Source: Flavobacterium sp.
Lineage (GTDB): Bacteria > Bacteroidota > Bacteroidia > Flavobacteriales > Flavobacteriaceae
Assembly: GCA_023251135.1 (NCBI GenBank)
Contig: JAHEZJ010000034.1
Location: 1-64,000, forward strand
Length of the DNA stretch: 64,000 nt
Reading direction: 5' to 3'
This document shows positions 43,138-52,724 of the stretch, piece after piece. The notes beneath the pieces are model-generated. The model ran no database searches. It was not told the origin of the DNA and saw only the letters and a program-made list of their open reading frames with translations. A program made the position numbers and the translations under genes. Position 1 is the stretch's first letter. The number at the start of each line of letters is the position of its first letter.

Positions 43138-44274
43138 CTAAAGCATTCCTTTCGTTGAAGGTAAAATCATTTTTTCAGTGTCTCTTTTTACCGCTACTTT
43201 TATTGCTTTTGCGAAAGCTTTAAAGATCGCTTCGATTTTGTGGTGCTCATTGGTGCCTTCTGCTTTGATGTTGATGTTTGCTTTTGCTCCATCAGAGAAA
43301 GATTTAAAGAAGTGGAAAAACATTTCTGTTGGCATTTTACCGACCATTTCACGTTTAAATTCTGTTTCCCAAACCAACCAGTTTCTTCCGCCAAAATCTA
43401 TTGCTACCTGCGCCAGACAATCATCCATAGGCAAACAGAACCCATAACGTTCGATTCCGAGTTTATTTCCTAAGGCTTTTGCAAAAACTTCTCCCAACGC
43501 AATTGCCGTGTCTTCAATGGTGTGGTGTTCATCTACTTCCAGATCCCCTTTTACCAGAATTTCTAAATCCATTTGTCCATGACGCGAGATTTGGTCTAAC
43601 ATATGATCAAAAAAAGCAATTCCGGTTTCAATTTTACTTTTCCCTGTTCCGTCCAGATTTAAGTTGATAAAAATATCGGTTTCATTGGTTTTACGCGTAA
43701 TCGAAGCGGAACGGGCTTCCAGTTTTAGAAACTCGTAAATCGTTTTCCAGCTCATGGTTTGAAGAATGATGGTTTTATCTAACTCCTCACGTTTTAATGA
43801 GATTTCGTTACTTCCGATTCCGTCATTATCATTGATGAAAATTGCTTTTGCTCCCAGGTTTTTTGCCAATTCAACATCCGTCAAACGATCTCCTAAAACA
43901 AAAGAATTGGTTAGATCATACTCAGGATTATCAATATATTTTGTCAACATTCCGGTTCTTGGCTTTCTCGTGGGTGCATTGTCTTCCGGAAACGACTTGT
44001 CAATAAAAATTTCATCAAACAAAACTCCTTCATTTTCAAAGGCTTTTAGAATAAAATTTTGTGTTGGCCAGAATGTATCTTCAGGGAAACTATTCGTTCC
44101 TAATCCATCCTGATTGGTAACCATTGCCAGTTCATAGTCTAATTCATTGGCAATTTTAGCCAGATACTGAAACGCTTTCGGATAAAATTCTATTTTTTCT
44201 AAAGCATCTAACTGATAATTTTCAGGTTCTAAAACAATCGTTCCGTCACGATCGATAAAAAGTACTTTTTTCAT
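43138..44274 (-). CDS. hisB: Bifunctional histidinol-phosphatase/imidazoleglycerol-phosphate dehydratase
   Basis: 378 aa. N-terminal HAD phosphatase (residues 1-165) with [10 protein letters not shown] and [10 protein letters not shown]-terminal IGP dehydratase with metal-binding [16 protein letters not shown] and [27 protein letters not shown]. Steps 6 and 8 of the pathway. Confidence 0.95.
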   Translation of the reverse strand: MKKVLFIDRDGTIVLEPENYQLDALEKIEFYPKAFQYLAKIANELDYELAMVTNQDGLGTNSFPEDTFWPTQNFILKAFENEGVLFDEIFIDKSFPEDNAPTRKPRTGMLTKYIDNPEYDLTNSFVLGDRLTDVELAKNLGAKAIFINDNDGIGSNEISLKREELDKTIILQTMSWKTIYEFLKLEARSASITRKTNETDIFINLNLDGTGKSKIETGIAFFDHMLDQISRHGQMDLEILVKGDLEVDEHHTIEDTAIALGEVFAKALGNKLGIERYGFCLPMDDCLAQVAIDFGGRNWLVWETEFKREMVGKMPTEMFFHFFKSFSDGAKANINIKAEGTNEHHKIEAIFKAFAKAIKVAVKRDTEKMILPSTKGML

Positions 44275-44288
44275 ATTTTATATTTTTT

Positions 44289-44321
44289 AGACCTGATAGG
44301 TTTTTAAAACCTGTCAGGTCT
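44289..44321. repeat. Variant dispersed palindrome in the hisC-hisB gap
   Basis: AGACCTGATAGGTTTT faces AAAACCTGTCAGGTCT: the same architecture and core as the AAACCCGACAGG family, but with changed outer stem bases and one mismatch. Inside an operon it would be expected to weaken or stabilise the transcript. Confidence 0.7.
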
Positions 44322-44328
44322 GCTGACT

Positions 44329-45372
44329 TTACAATAATTTCAATTCTTTAATTAAAACAGCATTCTCTTCCGGAATACCAATAGTCAAACGCAGACAATT
44401 TTCACATAATGGCTGGCTGGTTCTGTTTCGAATTACGATCCCTTTCTCAATAAGTTGATTGTATCTTTTATTGGCGTCATCTACTTTTACCAAAACAAAA
44501 TTAGCTTCGGTTGGATATACTTTTTCAACAAAACTCACTTGAAGTAAAACTTTAAGTAATTCTTCTCTTTGTTCAATAATTGAAGTTATTTCTTCTTTTA
44601 TTTTAGCAGAGTCATTCAAACGGCTAACGGCTCTTTGCTGTGTTAGTTCGTTTACATTATAAGGAGGTTTTATTTTGTTCAAAACTGAAATTACAGCTTC
44701 AGAACCATAACAAATTCCAAGACGGATTCCGGCTAATCCATACGCCTTTGAAAGGGTTTGTGTGATGATTAAGTTTGGATATTCGTCGATCTCTGTCAGC
44801 CAGCTTTCTTTTTGGGAGAAGTCAATATAAGCTTCATCAATTACCACCAGACCTTCAAAGTTTTGCAATAATTTTACGACACTCTCGTCTGAAAAAGAAT
44901 TCCCGGTAGGATTGTTTGGCGAACATAAAAAGATAATTTTTGTTTGCTCATCGACGGCATCTAAAATCTGGTCTACTTGTGGCTGAAAATCGGCTGAAAG
45001 CAACACTTCTCTGTTTTCCACAGCATTGATATTGGCCAGTACGCTGTACATTCCGTATGTGGGCGGCAACGAAATAATATTGTCGATTTTGGGCTCACAG
45101 AAGGCTCTGAAAAGTAAATCCAGGACTTCATCGCTCCCGTTTCCTAGTAAAATCTGACTTGTTTTTACTTTATTATTCTTCGCTAGTATGGCTTTTACTG
45201 AATTCTGCTGTGGATCCGGATAACGATTCACTCCATTTTGAAACGGATTTTCATTAGCATCGAGAAAAATCATTTCGGCAGTATCAAAATCTTCAAACTC
45301 ATCACGTGCCGACGAATAAGGCTTCAAAGATTTTACGTTTTCTCTTGTTATTGTATTTATGTCGAATTTCAT
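44329..45372 (-). CDS. hisC: Histidinol-phosphate aminotransferase
   Basis: 347 aa, class I/II fold PLP enzyme. DANENPFQNG, substrate loop LGNGSDEVLDLLF, SPNNPTGN, and PLP lysine in TLSKAYGLAGIRLG. Transaminates imidazole-acetol phosphate with glutamate. Confidence 0.95.
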   Translation of the reverse strand: MKFDINTITRENVKSLKPYSSARDEFEDFDTAEMIFLDANENPFQNGVNRYPDPQQNSVKAILAKNNKVKTSQILLGNGSDEVLDLLFRAFCEPKIDNIISLPPTYGMYSVLANINAVENREVLLSADFQPQVDQILDAVDEQTKIIFLCSPNNPTGNSFSDESVVKLLQNFEGLVVIDEAYIDFSQKESWLTEIDEYPNLIITQTLSKAYGLAGIRLGICYGSEAVISVLNKIKPPYNVNELTQQRAVSRLNDSAKIKEEITSIIEQREELLKVLLQVSFVEKVYPTEANFVLVKVDDANKRYNQLIEKGIVIRNRTSQPLCENCLRLTIGIPEENAVLIKELKLL

Positions 45373-45389
45373 TTCTTTCTTTTTTTTCT

Positions 45390-45536
45390 AGAGAATAGAG
45401 TCAAGAGCCAAGAGAATAGACTTTTTGTCTGATCTGTATGTGGTACTCTTGCTTCTATGTTCTTTGCTCTACTGTCTTTCTTCTATTCTCTTGGTTCTAT
45501 TCTCTTGGTTCTATTCTCTTGGTTCTATGCTCTTCC
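45390..45536. repeat. 14-bp tandem repeat and palindromic tract in the hisD-hisC gap
   Basis: TTCTATTCTCTTGG is repeated exactly at 45481-45494, 45495-45508 and 45509-45522, with a fourth degenerate unit at 45523-45536 that includes the hisD stop. The reverse complement (CCAAGAGAATAGA) occurs near 45408, so the tract is also an imperfect palindrome. Confidence 0.85.
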
Positions 45537-46817
45537 CTCCAAACTCTTTAATCGCAACGTCACGGCATTCTTATGCGCTTGCAATCCTTCGGCTTCAGCC
45601 ATAATTTCGATCGCACTGCCAATGTTTTGAATACCTTTTTCAGAGATTTTCTGAAAGGTCATTGCTTTCATGAAACTATCCAGATTTACTCCGCTGTAAT
45701 TGTTAGCGTAGCCATTTGTCGGCAAGGTGTGATTGGTTCCGGAAGCGTAATCTCCGGCACTTTCAGGAGTATAATTCCCAATAAAAACAGAACCTGCATT
45801 TACAATTCCATTGCAATAAAAATCATCGTATTGGGAACAGATTATAAAGTGTTCCGGCCCATATTCATTGATTAAATCCAAAGCAATCTGATCGTTTTCG
45901 ACATAGATTAATTTTGAGTTTTCGATGGCTTTTACGGCAATCGCTTTTCTCGGAAGCTCTTCAATCTGAATTTGTATTTCTTTTTCAACGGCTTCAATTA
46001 GTTTTTTTGAAGTGGAAACTAAAATTACCTGACTGTCCGTTCCGTGTTCTGCCTGTGACAATAAATCTGAAGCAACAAAGGCAGGAACCGCCGTATCATC
46101 AGCTACTACAAGCAATTCTGAAGGTCCTGCCGGCATATCGATTGCTACTCCAAACTGAGTAGCGAGTTGTTTTGCCACGGTTACAAATTGATTTCCGGGT
46201 CCGAAGATTTTATAGACTTTCGGGATTGATTTTGTTCCGAATGTCATTCCGGCAATGGCCTGGATTCCGCCTACTTTTAATATTTTGGTTACGCCGCATA
46301 AATTAGCAGCATATAAAATAGCCGGATTTATCTTTCCTGATTTGTCTGGCGGAGAACATAATACAATTTCTTTGCAGCCTGCAATTTCAGCCGGAACGGC
46401 CAGCATCAGCACAGTTGAGAATAAAGGTGCTGTTCCGCCCGGAATGTATAAACCAATTTTCTGAATAGGTCTTTTTTCCTGCCAGCAATTCACGCCTTCC
46501 GTGGTTTCGATTAGAATTTTCTCCGTTTTCTGAGCACTGTGAAACTTATAAATGTTCTCTTTTGCTAACTGAACAGCTGATTTTAATTCACTTGAAACAG
46601 AGTCGATAGCTTCCTGAATTTCTTCCGGTGAAACTTCGTAATTCTCTAAAGCGATTCCGTCAAAAATAGAAGTGTATTTTGCCACAGCTTCGTCTCCTTT
46701 TTTCTGTACTTCTTTAAAGATTTCTTTCACTGTAACTTCAATATCATCGATCGTTTTAGTAGGTCTCTTTAGTATTTCGGACCAGGTATCTGGTTTTGGA
46801 TTGTTTATTTTATTCAT
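45525..46817 (-). CDS. hisD: Histidinol dehydrogenase
   Basis: 430 aa. PGGTAPLFSTVLMLAVPA, the GPGNQFVTVAKQLA region, catalytic EHGTDSQVILVS and Glu-His pair in YGPEHFII, and TNHTLPTNGYA near the C-terminus. Oxidises histidinol to histidine, zinc-dependent. Its last codons lie in the tandem repeat tract. Confidence 0.95.
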   Translation of the reverse strand: MNKINNPKPDTWSEILKRPTKTIDDIEVTVKEIFKEVQKKGDEAVAKYTSIFDGIALENYEVSPEEIQEAIDSVSSELKSAVQLAKENIYKFHSAQKTEKILIETTEGVNCWQEKRPIQKIGLYIPGGTAPLFSTVLMLAVPAEIAGCKEIVLCSPPDKSGKINPAILYAANLCGVTKILKVGGIQAIAGMTFGTKSIPKVYKIFGPGNQFVTVAKQLATQFGVAIDMPAGPSELLVVADDTAVPAFVASDLLSQAEHGTDSQVILVSTSKKLIEAVEKEIQIQIEELPRKAIAVKAIENSKLIYVENDQIALDLINEYGPEHFIICSQYDDFYCNGIVNAGSVFIGNYTPESAGDYASGTNHTLPTNGYANNYSGVNLDSFMKAMTFQKISEKGIQNIGSAIEIMAEAEGLQAHKNAVTLRLKSLEGRA

Positions 46818-46925
46818 TTTTTTTAATGCTTTAGGCTTTAAGCTTTAAGCTATAAGCAGTTTTATTTTTTTTTTAATCTGTCGGCATATAGCTTAAAGCT
46901 TATTGCTTACAGCGCACGAAGTGCA

Positions 46926-47783
46926 TTAAAGAACCATTTTTTCGATTGGGCAAACTAAAATTCCTTCGGCTCCGGCATCTTTTAATTTGTCAATGACATC
47001 CCAAAAAGTATCTTTGTCGATTACCGAGTGAACACTGCTCCATCCTTCCTGAGCCAACGGTAGAACGGTAAGGCTTCGAAGAACCGGCAGGATTTTTCCA
47101 ATTTCCTCGATCTTATCATTTGGAACGTTCATCAATATGTATTTTGAATTGCGCGCTCTTAAAACGGACTGAATTCTAAATTTTAAGGTGTCGATGTGCT
47201 TTTGGATTTCCGGAGATACTTTTGGAGAAACGGCCAAAACGGCTTCACTTTTCAGAATTACCTCTACCTCTTTTAGATTATTTTTGAACAAAGTACTTCC
47301 GCTCGAAACGATATCTACAATAGCATCGGCTAATCCAATATTGGGAGCAATTTCGACAGAACCTGAAATTTGGTGAATATCGACTGTAAGTCCAAAAGAA
47401 TTAAAATATTCGTTTACGGTATTGGGATAAGAGGTGGCAACGCGTAGGCCTGCCAAATCTTGTATCGAATTGTATTCAAAGGCTTTAGGAACAGCTACAG
47501 AGACCTTGCATTTAGAGAATCCGAGTTTTTGAATCACTTCGATGTGTTTGGCTTTTTCAACAAGTAGGTTATCTCCAACGATGGCTAAATCTACGACTCC
47601 GTCAATGAGATATTGTGGAATGTCTGAATTTCGAAGGTATAAAACTTCTAGAGGAAAATTGGAAGCCTCGGCTTTCAACTGATCGTTTCCGTTGTTGATT
47701 GAAATACCACAATCTTTAAGGATTTGAATGCTGTCTTCGTTTAACCGACCCGATTTTTGAATTGCAATTTTTAATGTACTCAT
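46926..47783 (-). CDS. hisG: ATP phosphoribosyltransferase, long form
   Basis: 285 aa. KIAIQKSGRLNEDSIQIL at the start, PRPP-site IVDIVSSGSTLFKNNL, and a C-terminal ACT-like regulatory domain (about residues 210-285), so it needs no HisZ and should be inhibited by histidine. First enzyme and first structural gene of the operon, behind the leader peptide and attenuator. Confidence 0.95.
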   Translation of the reverse strand: MSTLKIAIQKSGRLNEDSIQILKDCGISINNGNDQLKAEASNFPLEVLYLRNSDIPQYLIDGVVDLAIVGDNLLVEKAKHIEVIQKLGFSKCKVSVAVPKAFEYNSIQDLAGLRVATSYPNTVNEYFNSFGLTVDIHQISGSVEIAPNIGLADAIVDIVSSGSTLFKNNLKEVEVILKSEAVLAVSPKVSPEIQKHIDTLKFRIQSVLRARNSKYILMNVPNDKIEEIGKILPVLRSLTVLPLAQEGWSSVHSVIDKDTFWDVIDKLKDAGAEGILVCPIEKMVL

Positions 47784-47831
47784 TTTTTAGTTTTTTATAA
47801 ATTAATAGTCTGAGTACAAAGAAGTGGTATA

Positions 47832-47864
47832 AAAAAACCCGTTTGATGTACTCAAACGGGTTTT
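47832..47864 (-). terminator. his operon attenuator terminator
   Basis: AAAACCCGTTTGA (47834-47846) and TCAAACGGGTTTT (47852-47864) form a 13-bp perfect stem with a 5-nt loop; a T run follows on the minus strand. Lies between the leader peptide and hisG. Confidence 0.88.
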
Positions 47865-47891
47865 AAAATATGATGATTTACACACATACCA

Positions 47892-47951
47892 TTAACACAT
47901 CGCCTGAGAGCAATAATGAAAATGATGATGATGTAATTGAATAGAAATCAT
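47892..47951 (-). CDS. his operon leader peptide (19 aa)
   Basis: MISIQLHHHHFHYCSQAMC: five His codons in six, four consecutive. Position 108 bp upstream of hisG and before a perfect terminator hairpin makes this a textbook attenuation leader. The start is an ATG. A TAnnTTTG box lies 36 bp upstream at 47987-47994. Confidence 0.88.
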   Translation of the reverse strand: MISIQLHHHHFHYCSQAMC

Positions 47952-47986
47952 GAGTTGTTTTGTTTTTTAATTCTTTGATTCGGTTG

Positions 47987-47994
47987 CAAATATA
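47987..47994 (-). promoter_or_regulatory. -7 box of the his operon promoter
   Basis: TATATTTG on the minus strand fits TAnnTTTG. The -33 region is T-rich without an exact TTTG. Confidence 0.55.
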
Positions 47995-48091
47995 ATAGTT
48001 ATTTTCATAAAAAAGCATTTTTTAATTTAACTTAACGATAGTTTATTGTTAAATAAATGCTCAAGCCTTGGTTTTATTGGATTTTTAGAAT

Positions 48092-49492
48092 TTACGATAG
48101 CGTATTTTTATTTTGATTGAAATACAAAATAACCGTTGTTCCCACCCCTATTTCGCTTTCAATTTTAAATTTAATATGAAGTAATTCTGTTATTCTTCGT
48201 ACAATCGAAAGTCCTAATCCTGTTCCTTTAATCTCCGGATGTTCTGTAGAGTTTGATCTGAAAAACGGGCTGAAAATAGCATCTAAATCCTGTTTTGCTA
48301 TGCCGATTCCATTATCCGAAATGGAGCAGACTACTTTTTCATTTTGTTCCGAAAGTAAAACGGTCACTTCGCCTCCGCTATGTGAATATTTGATTGCATT
48401 CGAGATAATATTTCTAAGTATGGTAATGACTAAAAAATTATCCGATTCGATATAATAATCCTGTGAAACATCAAATTTGACTTTGATTTTTTGGCTGTTA
48501 ATCTTCTCCGAGTTTAATCTGAAAACATCTAAAATGACTGAATTTAAGTATACCGATTCTGTGTTGATGTTTTTTTTCTGGTTTTCAAAACGCGCCATTA
48601 ACAACAGCTGATCTACGAGCATATTTAGATGGTCAACTTCTTTGATACAATAGTTAATTTTATCTTCATATTCCTTGTTATCACGAGGTTTGCGAATTAA
48701 AACTTCAAGTGTTCCTTTAATAACGGTTAGCGGTGTTCTGAGTTCATGAGAAGCATCAGAGGTAAACTCTTTCTCACGCTCAATTGCATCTTCAATTCGG
48801 TTTAAAAGGTTGTTTATCGTTTTTGAAAGCGTGTACAATTCGTCCTTTGTTTTGGGCAGGGCAATACGTGTTTTCAGATTGTCTTTGGTGATGACCTTTG
48901 AAGTATTAATTATGGCATTAATGGGTTTGATACTCCTTCCTGCAAAGAATCGGGCAATGAAAAACAGCAGTATTAAAATCCCCAGAAAAGAAAGACACAT
49001 GATGTCGAACAGATTGTTGAGCACCATTTTAGAATCGGCCAATGACATGGCTACAATGACATATCCTATTTTCTTGCCTTTGAGGTGAAGCGGAACCTGA
49101 GTTTGTCTAATGGCATGGTCTCCCATTTTGGCGTCAAACAGTTCAAAATCTTCAACAGAATCATTAAACTTGAGCGTTTGCGTTTTTAGATTCGGTGCTT
49201 TTTCAATGATTTTTTTGTTCAGATCCAAAAACTCAACAAACACGGGGTTTACATCTACCGTATTATGCTCTCTTTCGTTCCATTCTTCTTCGTCTATTAG
49301 TATAACTTTGCCGTTGACTTCCTTGATTTCTTCAAGATGATTCTGAATTTCAACTTTAATTTTTTCATCAATATGGCTGTAAACGGTATGTTTTACAATA
49401 GAATAGATAACAGAAAAAACGGCGGCGATTAATAGACCGGTGGTAATAATATAGTTTAATGCAATTCTGTTTTTAAAAGAAAGCTGTGTCAT
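48092..49492 (-). CDS. Sensor histidine kinase
   Basis: 466 aa. First TM helix about residues 9-30, periplasmic sensor region to about 150, second TM about 155-180, HAMP domain, HisKA with phospho-accepting His249 in SHELRTPLTV, and HATPase with NAIKYSHSGG, DNGIGI and GTGLGLSIV. Its start directly abuts the stop of the response regulator gene, so the two are one operon. Signal unknown; the layout is like CusS/ArlS-type kinases. Confidence 0.92.
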   Translation of the reverse strand: MTQLSFKNRIALNYIITTGLLIAAVFSVIYSIVKHTVYSHIDEKIKVEIQNHLEEIKEVNGKVILIDEEEWNEREHNTVDVNPVFVEFLDLNKKIIEKAPNLKTQTLKFNDSVEDFELFDAKMGDHAIRQTQVPLHLKGKKIGYVIVAMSLADSKMVLNNLFDIMCLSFLGILILLFFIARFFAGRSIKPINAIINTSKVITKDNLKTRIALPKTKDELYTLSKTINNLLNRIEDAIEREKEFTSDASHELRTPLTVIKGTLEVLIRKPRDNKEYEDKINYCIKEVDHLNMLVDQLLLMARFENQKKNINTESVYLNSVILDVFRLNSEKINSQKIKVKFDVSQDYYIESDNFLVITILRNIISNAIKYSHSGGEVTVLLSEQNEKVVCSISDNGIGIAKQDLDAIFSPFFRSNSTEHPEIKGTGLGLSIVRRITELLHIKFKIESEIGVGTTVILYFNQNKNTLS

Positions 49493-50158
49493 TTATAGAT
49501 CGTTAGCGATATAGCCGATACCGCGAATTGTTTTAATATAATCTTCTTCAATTTTTAAATTGAGTTTCTTTCTGATGGCGTTCATAAAAACATCAATTAC
49601 ACCTGTGTCGTATTCGAAATTAATTTCCCAAACATCCTTTAGAATCTGATTTCGCGTGCAGACTTTTCCTTTGTTCTGAATTAAATATTTTAAAAGCTCA
49701 AACTCTCTTTGGGTCAATGCAATTTCTTCATTGTTTTTTAGGACAATATGTTTCAATAAATCGATTTTGATTGTTCCCAGCGTCAGGTTTTCCGGGCCTT
49801 TCTGATTTCTAAAATGAACTTTAATGCGTTCTACCAGTTCTTCAAAGCTAAACGGTTTTTTGATGTAGTCATTGGCTCCTGCCTTTAAGCCTTCAATCGT
49901 TTCCTGAACGGTATCTTTCGCCGTTAGAAAAATGATTGGCGTTTTCTGATCCTTAACTCTGATGGCTTTACATAAATCCAATCCGTTAATTTTAGGCAGC
50001 ATCCAATCTAATAAAATTAAATCAAACTGCTGGCTGTGTATCAACTCAAAGCCTTTAGAACCATCGTTGGCGGTCGTAATTTGATATCCTTCTTCCTGTA
50101 GGCCCTGTTGCAAAAACTGAACAATACCTAACTCATCTTCAACTATTAGAATGTGCAT
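49493..50158 (-). CDS. OmpR-family response regulator
   Basis: 221 aa. Receiver domain with acidic pair ED (7-8), phosphorylation site Asp51 in LILLDWMLP and Lys in IKKPFSFEEL; C-terminal winged helix with LTQREFELLKYLIQNKGKV and a final TIRGIGYIAND. It heads the operon with the kinase. A CTTAAG-type box lies 105 bp upstream. Confidence 0.93.
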   Translation of the reverse strand: MHILIVEDELGIVQFLQQGLQEEGYQITTANDGSKGFELIHSQQFDLILLDWMLPKINGLDLCKAIRVKDQKTPIIFLTAKDTVQETIEGLKAGANDYIKKPFSFEELVERIKVHFRNQKGPENLTLGTIKIDLLKHIVLKNNEEIALTQREFELLKYLIQNKGKVCTRNQILKDVWEINFEYDTGVIDVFMNAIRKKLNLKIEEDYIKTIRGIGYIANDL

Positions 50159-50262
50159 TTTACTGATGAAATTTAGATTAAACGGTGATTTTCTAACCTC
50201 AAAGATAAAACTTTTGAAGTCAGAAAAGCTTTAAAACCATGAGAATAGCTGAAAAAAGTCAC

Positions 50263-50281
50263 ACTTAAGGAAACCTTAAGT
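50263..50281. promoter_or_regulatory. CTTAAG-N5-CTTAAG candidate operator
   Basis: ACTTAAGG-AAA-CCTTAAGT is a perfect palindrome, and also a direct repeat of CTTAAG at the spacing used by PmrA/QseB-type regulators. It lies in the 337-bp gap between the divergent response regulator and LTA-synthase-like genes. The rest of that gap shows no ORF. Confidence 0.4.
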
Positions 50282-50495
50282 TAACACTAAGCAAGGCAAA
50301 AGCATAACTTCATCCCGAATTAATTTAATGGAATTAATTTTGCCATAAAAGGAATAGTATTTTCATAATATGTGTTAAAACAGCTTAAATATTGCGTAAA
50401 GACAAGAAAAATTATACTATTTTCGCCAATTTTATAATCTTATTAAATGTTTCGGTATTTAAAATTTATAGTTATTTAAATTAAAAAAAGAATTA

Positions 50496-52586
50496 ATGAC
50501 CCTTTCAAAAAAGTTTTCCCCATTCTACAACCTTGGTCTGTTTTATTTTATTGTTAGCTTTCTGTTAAGAATTATCTTGTTTTTTCATCCCATAACACAA
50601 AGTTCATTTACCATTTTGCAGAGTTTAAAAATCTTCGTCTTAGGACTTGTATCTGATTTTTTTGTATTTATTCCCGCCTGTATTTTTTTATGGCTGTATT
50701 TGATTTTTGTATCCAATTCTAAATACAACAAACCTTCCGGTTATATCATTTTAGGCATTTTTGCTTTACTTTTTATTTATGTGGCTTCCGGAAAAAGTAT
50801 TTTTGACGAATACGGTGGCGCATTGCCTCTAATTGCCCTGATTTTTATCGGAATTAAGATGGCCCTTTTTGCACTTTTACTGTTTCTTCCCAAACTAAGA
50901 GCTAAAATTAGATACTGGTTGTTTGCATTTGTGATTTTCCTATATGTTTTATTAATTCTGCAAAACGGATTAAGCGAGTATTTCTTTTGGAACGAGTTTG
51001 GTGTAAAGTATAATTTTATTGCGGTAAATTATTTAATTTATACCAATGAGGTTATTGGTAACATTATGGAGTCCTACCCTGTTATTTCTATATTTTCTGC
51101 ATTGTTTTTGGTAACCGGAACCGTTACTTATTTTCTTCTGAAGAGATCCAGAAACTATATTGACGCTATTCCAACACTAAACGAGAAAGTAAAAATTACG
51201 GCTATTTACCTTGGTTTATTGGCTGTTTCTTTAATTGCGATTCCAACCTTAGCAAAAACAGAAAATTCAAAGAACGTGTTTGTTAATGAATTGCAGGCAA
51301 ACGGATTATATAAATTTTACCTCGCGTTTGAGAATAGTAAACTGGATTATTTTAAATTCTACAAAACACTTCCTAATGATGAGGCTTTTGCACTTCTAAA
51401 ACAGCAGTTTCCTACTATTAAGGGACAAACAACGCAAAGAACCATTAGCGGTGATTCTATAGAAATCCATAAGAATGTGGTGCTGATCACCATTGAAAGT
51501 TATAGTGCCGACTTCATGAAGATGTATGGAAATGAGCAGAATATTACTCCTTTCCTGGACAGTCTGGCCCAAAAGAGTCTTCTTTTTACCAATTTGTACG
51601 CTACAGGAAACAGAACGGTTCGCGGATTGGAAGCAGTAACCTTGTGCTTGCCTCCTACCGCAGGGGAAAGTGTGGTAAAAAGAGAAGATAACAAAAATAA
51701 ATTTTCGACCGGAGCTATTTTTAAGCAAAAAGGCTACAATGTGAAGTATTTGTATGGCGGAGATGCTTTCTTTGATAATATGCAGGATTTCTATTCCGGA
51801 AACGGTTATGAGATTGTAGACAAATCGAGTTTTTCTCCGGAAGAGATTAGCTTTTCAAACGTTTGGGGTGTTTGTGACGAAGACATGTACAACAAAGCCA
51901 TAAAGGTGATGAACACGGAAGAAAAGCAGAACAAACCATTCTTTAATCATATCATGACGGTAAGTAACCACAGGCCTTTTACGTATCCGAATAATAAAAT
52001 TGATATTCCGGGTGATGCTAAATCCCGTGAGGGCGGTGTAAAATATACCGATTATGCCATGAAGAAGTTCTTTGAAATGGCCAGCAAACAATCCTGGTTT
52101 AAAAATACGATTTTTGTGATTGTTGCCGATCACTGTGCGTCAAGTGCCGGAAAAACACAGCTTCCGTTAGACAAGTACAGGATTCCGGGATTTATTTATG
52201 ATCCGAATGGGAAACCTCAAAAATACAATCAGTTGATGTCGCAGATCGATGTGATGCCTACTCTTTTTGGATTATTAAACCTTAGCTATGAAAGTAAGTT
52301 TTTTGGCCAGGATGTTTTAAAACCGGATTACAAACCAAGAGCTTTTATAGCGACTTATCAGGATATGGGACTGATCAAAGACAATGTTTTAACGATACTG
52401 TCGCCTAAGCAACAAGTGAAACAGTTTGATCTGCAAATCAATACAAAACCCGGCATTGCTCCGGAATTTCAAATTGATTACAATGAAATACCTATGAAAA
52501 CAGAAAGAGCTGATCTGGTAAAGGAGACTATTTCTTTTTATCAGACGGCTTCGGATATGCTTAAACATAAAAAGTATCAGTATTAG
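50496..52586 (+). CDS. LTA synthase-like membrane sulfatase-fold protein
   Basis: 696 aa. About five N-terminal TM helices (within residues 15-235) and a periplasmic sulfatase-type domain: TIESYSADFMK with the metal Glu, nucleophile Thr374 in ATGNRTVRGLE, and IVADHC. The fold is shared with lipoteichoic acid synthase and other phosphoglycerol or phosphoethanolamine transferases. Bacteroidota have no LTA, so a head-group transfer to a lipid or glycan is more likely. It is divergent from the two-component operon. Confidence 0.87.
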   Translation: MTLSKKFSPFYNLGLFYFIVSFLLRIILFFHPITQSSFTILQSLKIFVLGLVSDFFVFIPACIFLWLYLIFVSNSKYNKPSGYIILGIFALLFIYVASGKSIFDEYGGALPLIALIFIGIKMALFALLLFLPKLRAKIRYWLFAFVIFLYVLLILQNGLSEYFFWNEFGVKYNFIAVNYLIYTNEVIGNIMESYPVISIFSALFLVTGTVTYFLLKRSRNYIDAIPTLNEKVKITAIYLGLLAVSLIAIPTLAKTENSKNVFVNELQANGLYKFYLAFENSKLDYFKFYKTLPNDEAFALLKQQFPTIKGQTTQRTISGDSIEIHKNVVLITIESYSADFMKMYGNEQNITPFLDSLAQKSLLFTNLYATGNRTVRGLEAVTLCLPPTAGESVVKREDNKNKFSTGAIFKQKGYNVKYLYGGDAFFDNMQDFYSGNGYEIVDKSSFSPEEISFSNVWGVCDEDMYNKAIKVMNTEEKQNKPFFNHIMTVSNHRPFTYPNNKIDIPGDAKSREGGVKYTDYAMKKFFEMASKQSWFKNTIFVIVADHCASSAGKTQLPLDKYRIPGFIYDPNGKPQKYNQLMSQIDVMPTLFGLLNLSYESKFFGQDVLKPDYKPRAFIATYQDMGLIKDNVLTILSPKQQVKQFDLQINTKPGIAPEFQIDYNEIPMKTERADLVKETISFYQTASDMLKHKKYQY

Positions 52587-52625
52587 TCTCAGTCTCGGTC
52601 TCAGTCCCAGTTTCAGTTTTCAGTT
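52587..52625. repeat. CAGT-rich intergenic tract, copy 2
   Basis: Successive GTCTCAGTCTCGGTCTCAGT units, beginning directly after the stop codon. Related to the tracts at 4107 and 58920. Confidence 0.55.
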
Positions 52626-52661
52626 ACAAAGTAAGACCTAGAAATAAAACTAAATAGGAAA

Positions 52662-52706
52662 CTAAAAAAGCCTCAGATTCCATAGAATTTGAGGCTTTTT
52701 TAGTTT
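52662..52706. terminator. Bidirectional terminator
   Basis: AAAAAAGCCTCA pairs with TGAGGCTTTTTT around a short AT-rich loop. Lies between the convergent LTA-like and nuclease-like genes. Confidence 0.8.
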
Positions 52707-52724
52707 TGAAAAGGACTGAATTAT

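Noticed and set aside
43178..43667. Several long open frames opposite hisB
   Set aside because: They are antisense shadows of hisB with no start context, signal or homology.
45481..45536. CRISPR-like array
   Set aside because: Units are contiguous 14-mers without spacers.
50496..52586. True lipoteichoic acid synthase
   Set aside because: Bacteroidota do not make lipoteichoic acid; only the fold and active-site motifs are shared.
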